Shown: piece by piece, positions 12,337-15,320 of the stretch
Position numbering within the stretch: position 1 is the stretch's first letter
Layout: each line of letters starts with the position of its first letter
NCBI GenBank assembly: GCA_910578655.1
Contig: CAJTQE010000018.1
Coordinates: 1-15,320 of the forward strand
Direction of reading: 5' to 3'
Source of the DNA: an uncultured Christensenella sp.
GTDB taxonomy: Bacteria; Bacillota; Clostridia; Christensenellales; Borkfalkiaceae
Length of the DNA: 15,320 bases
Notes under the pieces: generated by a model
What the model was told of the DNA's origin: nothing
Seen by the model: only the letters and a program-made list of their open reading frames with translations
Database searches by the model: none
Translations under genes and position numbers: made by a program

Positions 12337-14400
12337 ATGAAAAAAGGAACTTCAAAACTGCTGGCTTGTTTTATGTGTATTGCTATGGCGTTTACGCTTG
12401 TATTCGCCGTTGCATGCGAGGCGACCGTTACGGGAATAACCGTAAGCTCAGCCGGTAACGTGACCGAAATAGAAGTCGGACAGACGTTGCAGCTGACCGC
12501 AAGCGTTTTACCCGAAAATGCACCGCAAGGTGTTGACTGGACGTCGGGCAACACTGACAAGGCGACCGTAAATAATACAGGGCTCGTTACGGCTAAGGCT
12601 GCGGGCAACGTAATTATTACGGCAAAAAGTACGGCAAATGCCGAAATTAAAAAAGATTTTGCATTAGTTATAACCCCGTCGACGCCAGTCGTAGACAATA
12701 CGCCGAAATCCATAACGCTTACAACCGCAGGTAACGCGACGGAGGTCGGTATAGGTTCTACGCTGAAAGTAAACGCAACGGTAAGCCCTGCGACCGCATC
12801 GCAGGAAGTTATCTGGGCGACGAGCGACGCTCAGACCGCTACGGTTTCGAACGGCGTAGTTACGGGAGTTAAGTTGGGCGAAGTAACCGTTACGGCAACG
12901 GCAAAGAACGCGGCTGCGGTTACGAAGTCTATTAAGCTGACGGTCGTAGAGGGCGGCACGACGCCGTCGACAGACTACGGCAAACTTCCCTTCTCTACTC
13001 ACGCAGAGTATCTCGAAGCGGAAAACGGAACCAACCTCAAGGTAAAGGGCGCGGTAACTTATATCGCGTCGAGCGGTGGCGGTTCGGTTTCATATTACAT
13101 ACAGAACGGACAGGACGCTTACTACGTTTTCGGGCAGGACTCGGCGCAATTTGCGGTCGAGGTGGGTAAGGTGTACGCCGTGGGCGGCAGCAAGAGGCTG
13201 TACCGTACCGGTGCGCACGAAATCATCGACGTCGAGTATTTCGAGGCGCTCGATGAGCGTATTACCGCAACCGAAACAAGCTTGGACGACAAGGACGTTT
13301 CGTCGCAGGAAGCGACTATGGCTTATCACGGAGCGGTGGTAACGGGTACGGCGACAGTAACGGTTACGCCCACCACGTCGACAAAAGCATACAGCGTAAA
13401 CGTAACCGTAAACGGAAAGGATACCACCCTGCGTGTAGACGCCGGCAATCTCGAAAGCAGCGTGCTTACGGCTATCAATGCGAAATTATCCGCAGCGCTT
13501 GCAGGCGTCACGATAGACTTCAAGGGCGTTCTGACTCATTACGGCAACGGAAACTTCAAGGCTCCGCAGGTGCTTATTTACAGCGCGGACGATATAACCG
13601 TCAGCGAGCCTACTCCCATAGCAAAGGTAAATATAGTGAAGGACGCGCTTACTGTGTCCGGCTTTATAAAGGCTGACGATTTATCGATTAAACTTCCCAC
13701 GGTATCGGATGCGTTTGCGGACGTAAACATTGCCTGGCGCAGTGATAACGCCGCAGTCATCGCAAACGACGGCGCGGTGACTCACCCCGAAAAGGATACG
13801 ATAGTTACGCTTACGGCTACATTAACGCATAACGAGGATTCTACTGCTACGGCAACCAAGGAATTTAAAGTAAACGTGGCAGGTTCGACTTTCAATGCGG
13901 AAAAGCTGTTAGAGCTTGACTTCGAGGACGCTGAGGAGCCCAACCAGTACGGACAGTCGGCAACGAAGCCCGGCTATACAAATAAGGATACGGGCGAGGG
14001 CGTAGACGCGGCGAATACCGTCACGCTCGGCGGCAACGACTGGATACTGACGGGAACGCTTATTTCCTCCGCGGCAGGCGGCGACCATACCGACGGTACG
14101 TTTGCAGGCAGAATGAGCGCAAAACAGGGCAAGGTGGAAACTACCGTAGCAGGCGAATACAACTATGTTGAATTCGACGTGGCTACGTACGGCTCGCAGT
14201 CGCACGGAACGGTCGTTACGGTTATGTATAAAATGGCGGACGGCAACGAGTGGCTGGAATGCGGAATGACCGTGGTCGTTAACTCGTACGAGCTTTCGAC
14301 GTGCAGAATAGTTCTTGCCGATGGGGCGAAGAACGTAAGAATTTGCGTAGCAAGCGGTAACGGCAACGTCAATATAGACAATATCAGACTATACAAGTAG
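12337..14400 (+). CDS. Surface lipoprotein with Ig-like (Big_2), OB-like and C-terminal beta-sandwich domains
   Basis: A 687-residue exported lipoprotein. The signal peptide (hydrophobic to about residue 26) ends in lipobox AVAC, giving lipid-anchored Cys27. Domains read by eye: Big_2 Ig-like repeat 1 (31-113, with a VDWTSGNTDKATV core), Big_2 repeat 2 (123-204, VIWATSDAQTATV), an OB-like region resembling the YhcR-type nucleic-acid-associated fold (about 229-305, KVKGAVTYI to EVGKVYAVGG), a second beta-rich region (330-420), an atrophied-Ig-like domain (434-514, IAWRSDNAAVI), and a C-terminal beta-sandwich (525-687) ending NVNIDNIRLYK. No catalytic motif is seen, so it may bind a polymer or act as a scaffold. 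AAGGAG (12325-12330) fixes the start. It has its own promoter and leader and is followed after 10 bp by another Ig-containing lipoprotein. Domain borders are approximate. Confidence 0.8.
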   Translation: MKKGTSKLLACFMCIAMAFTLVFAVACEATVTGITVSSAGNVTEIEVGQTLQLTASVLPENAPQGVDWTSGNTDKATVNNTGLVTAKAAGNVIITAKSTANAEIKKDFALVITPSTPVVDNTPKSITLTTAGNATEVGIGSTLKVNATVSPATASQEVIWATSDAQTATVSNGVVTGVKLGEVTVTATAKNAAAVTKSIKLTVVEGGTTPSTDYGKLPFSTHAEYLEAENGTNLKVKGAVTYIASSGGGSVSYYIQNGQDAYYVFGQDSAQFAVEVGKVYAVGGSKRLYRTGAHEIIDVEYFEALDERITATETSLDDKDVSSQEATMAYHGAVVTGTATVTVTPTTSTKAYSVNVTVNGKDTTLRVDAGNLESSVLTAINAKLSAALAGVTIDFKGVLTHYGNGNFKAPQVLIYSADDITVSEPTPIAKVNIVKDALTVSGFIKADDLSIKLPTVSDAFADVNIAWRSDNAAVIANDGAVTHPEKDTIVTLTATLTHNEDSTATATKEFKVNVAGSTFNAEKLLELDFEDAEEPNQYGQSATKPGYTNKDTGEGVDAANTVTLGGNDWILTGTLISSAAGGDHTDGTFAGRMSAKQGKVETTVAGEYNYVEFDVATYGSQSHGTVVTVMYKMADGNEWLECGMTVVVNSYELSTCRIVLADGAKNVRICVASGNGNVNIDNIRLYK

Positions 14401-14410
14401 GTTTACGATT

Positions 14411-15320
14411 ATGAAAAAGAGAATACTATTTGTAATGATAGCGGCAGCTATTGCTCTCTGTCTTCTGATAATGCCTGCCTGCGGAAACGCAGCGCAAAAC
14501 CCGATTTCAATAGAGATAACGAAGGACGGCTATGCTGTGGACGAGCTTAACGCCTTCGTCGGCGACAGTATTGCGCTTACGGTAAAGGCGAGCGACGGCT
14601 CTGCGCCGAATGTCGGTTGGACCAGCTCTAAGCCCGATATTGCTTCCGTGGAAACGGGTACCGTTACGGTAAAGGGCGAGGGTACCGCGATAATCACGGC
14701 TGAGGTCGGCGGCGCAAGCGACAGCGTGTTTATAGTTGCAAAGCAGAAGGTCGAACAGCTCGGCGTAGGCAGCGGAAAGAGCGCGGATGACCCCATATTC
14801 ATAGGCAACGAGGGCAAGGACGAGCCTTTGGAAGTATACTTTATCGAGATGACGCAGATATACGCGGATTCGATATTTATAAAAAAGGGCAACGTGGAGG
14901 TGCTTATTGACGCCGGCTGGCAGCTTGACGGCACTTATATCAATCAGTTTCTCAAAGAAAAGGTTGCCGACGACAGACTGGATTTGTTTATGGTTTCGCA
15001 TAGCGACGGCGACCATATCGACGGCATAGCCAACGCCCTTGACGGCGTTGCGGACATATCGCTTATGATAGATTACGGCGGCGTGGGCAGCGGCAACGTA
15101 AAGGCAACTCGGGATAAGTATATTCCCAAGGGTATGCAGTATCATTCCGCTTACGACTGCGCGAACCAGACAGGCGGCGCGGTAAACCGCTACTATCTGA
15201 CCGACGAGCTGTATGTTGAAATTCTGAATACGGGCAACTATATAGGCAACAGCGAATCTGGCGCAAGCAACCCCCATTCCCTTGCTACGATGTTTACGTA
15301 CAGGCAATTCAGATTTTTTA
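14411..15320 (+). CDS. Lipoprotein with Ig-like domain and ComEC-like metallo-beta-lactamase fold (3' end outside window)
   Basis: The frame stays open from ATG 14411 to the right edge (303 codons). A signal peptide ends at MPAC, so Cys24 is the probable lipid anchor, placing the protein on the outer face of the membrane. A Big_2-like domain occupies about residues 32-111 (VGWTSSKPDIASV). A metallo-beta-lactamase domain begins near 140: EVYFIEM, DSIFIKKG, VLIDAGW and SHSDGDHIDGI, where His197, Asp199, Asp201 and His202 form the HxDxDH metal motif seen in the ComEC/Rec2 hydrolase group. The usual GQGD before the second strand is changed to TQIYAD. The remainder, including later metal ligands, is beyond the window. 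It is probably co-transcribed with the upstream lipoprotein. A weak AGTAGG site (14396-14401) precedes the start. The reaction is unknown; a phosphodiesterase/nuclease is likeliest from the family. Confidence 0.82.
   Translation, partial: MKKRILFVMIAAAIALCLLIMPACGNAAQNPISIEITKDGYAVDELNAFVGDSIALTVKASDGSAPNVGWTSSKPDIASVETGTVTVKGEGTAIITAEVGGASDSVFIVAKQKVEQLGVGSGKSADDPIFIGNEGKDEPLEVYFIEMTQIYADSIFIKKGNVEVLIDAGWQLDGTYINQFLKEKVADDRLDLFMVSHSDGDHIDGIANALDGVADISLMIDYGGVGSGNVKATRDKYIPKGMQYHSAYDCANQTGGAVNRYYLTDELYVEILNTGNYIGNSESGASNPHSLATMFTYRQFRFF

Noticed and set aside
14507..15307. Long open frame on the - strand (266 codons) opposite the last gene
   Set aside because: The + strand frame from 14411 has a signal peptide, Ig-like and metallo-hydrolase motifs; the reverse frame has no recognisable domain or ribosome site and is a codon-bias shadow.

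Overview
The window looks like chromosomal DNA of an anaerobic Bacillota, probably a Clostridia-like gut or environmental bacterium. This rests on consensus SigA-type promoters, AAGGAGG-type ribosome binding sites, an oxygen-sensitive class III ribonucleotide reductase, DUF3899 and DUF898 membrane proteins, and lipoproteins with Ig-like domains. The species cannot be named from sequence alone. Gene density is high and most genes are on the + strand.

Region 1 (1-5490): the end of an oligopeptide ABC transporter operon (oppD, whose 5' part lies outside the window, then oppF), a small DUF3899 membrane protein overlapping oppF, and a tldD/tldE metallopeptidase pair. A 50-residue cysteine-containing protein follows and ends in a bidirectional terminator. 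Peptide import next to a peptidase pair suggests peptide handling. Both ATPases are unusual: OppD has a Lys/Ala/Pro tail encoded by 42-bp tandem repeats, and OppF has about 140 extra residues between Walker A and the Q-loop.

Region 2 (5489-6590): a divergent pair of a DUF898-like membrane protein (- strand) and a 70-residue XRE repressor (+ strand). The membrane gene has a perfect TTGACA-N17-TATAAT promoter. Two matching TACCA-N3-TGGTA palindromes, 31 bp apart, sit in its spacer and at its start site, a clear repressor-operator arrangement.

Region 3 (6580-8700): glycerol kinase (glpK), whose promoter overlaps the preceding terminator and leaves almost no leader, then an HNH-type zinc-binding protein. 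The HNH segment is bracketed by an 11-bp direct repeat, as if inserted into the original glpK terminator.

Region 4 (8700-12090): an anaerobic dNTP operon, nrdD-nrdG-dut, behind two NrdR boxes and a SigA promoter. Class III reductase makes dUTP directly from UTP and dUTPase removes it, so the grouping is metabolically coherent.

Region 5 (12090-15320): a strong promoter, a leader of about 140 nt with mutually exclusive helices (one covering the ribosome binding site), a 687-residue lipoprotein with Ig-like and OB-like domains, and a second lipoprotein with an Ig-like domain and a ComEC-type metallo-beta-lactamase fold that runs off the window. The most novel candidates are this leader plus surface-protein pair, the XRE/DUF898 switch, and the HNH insertion.
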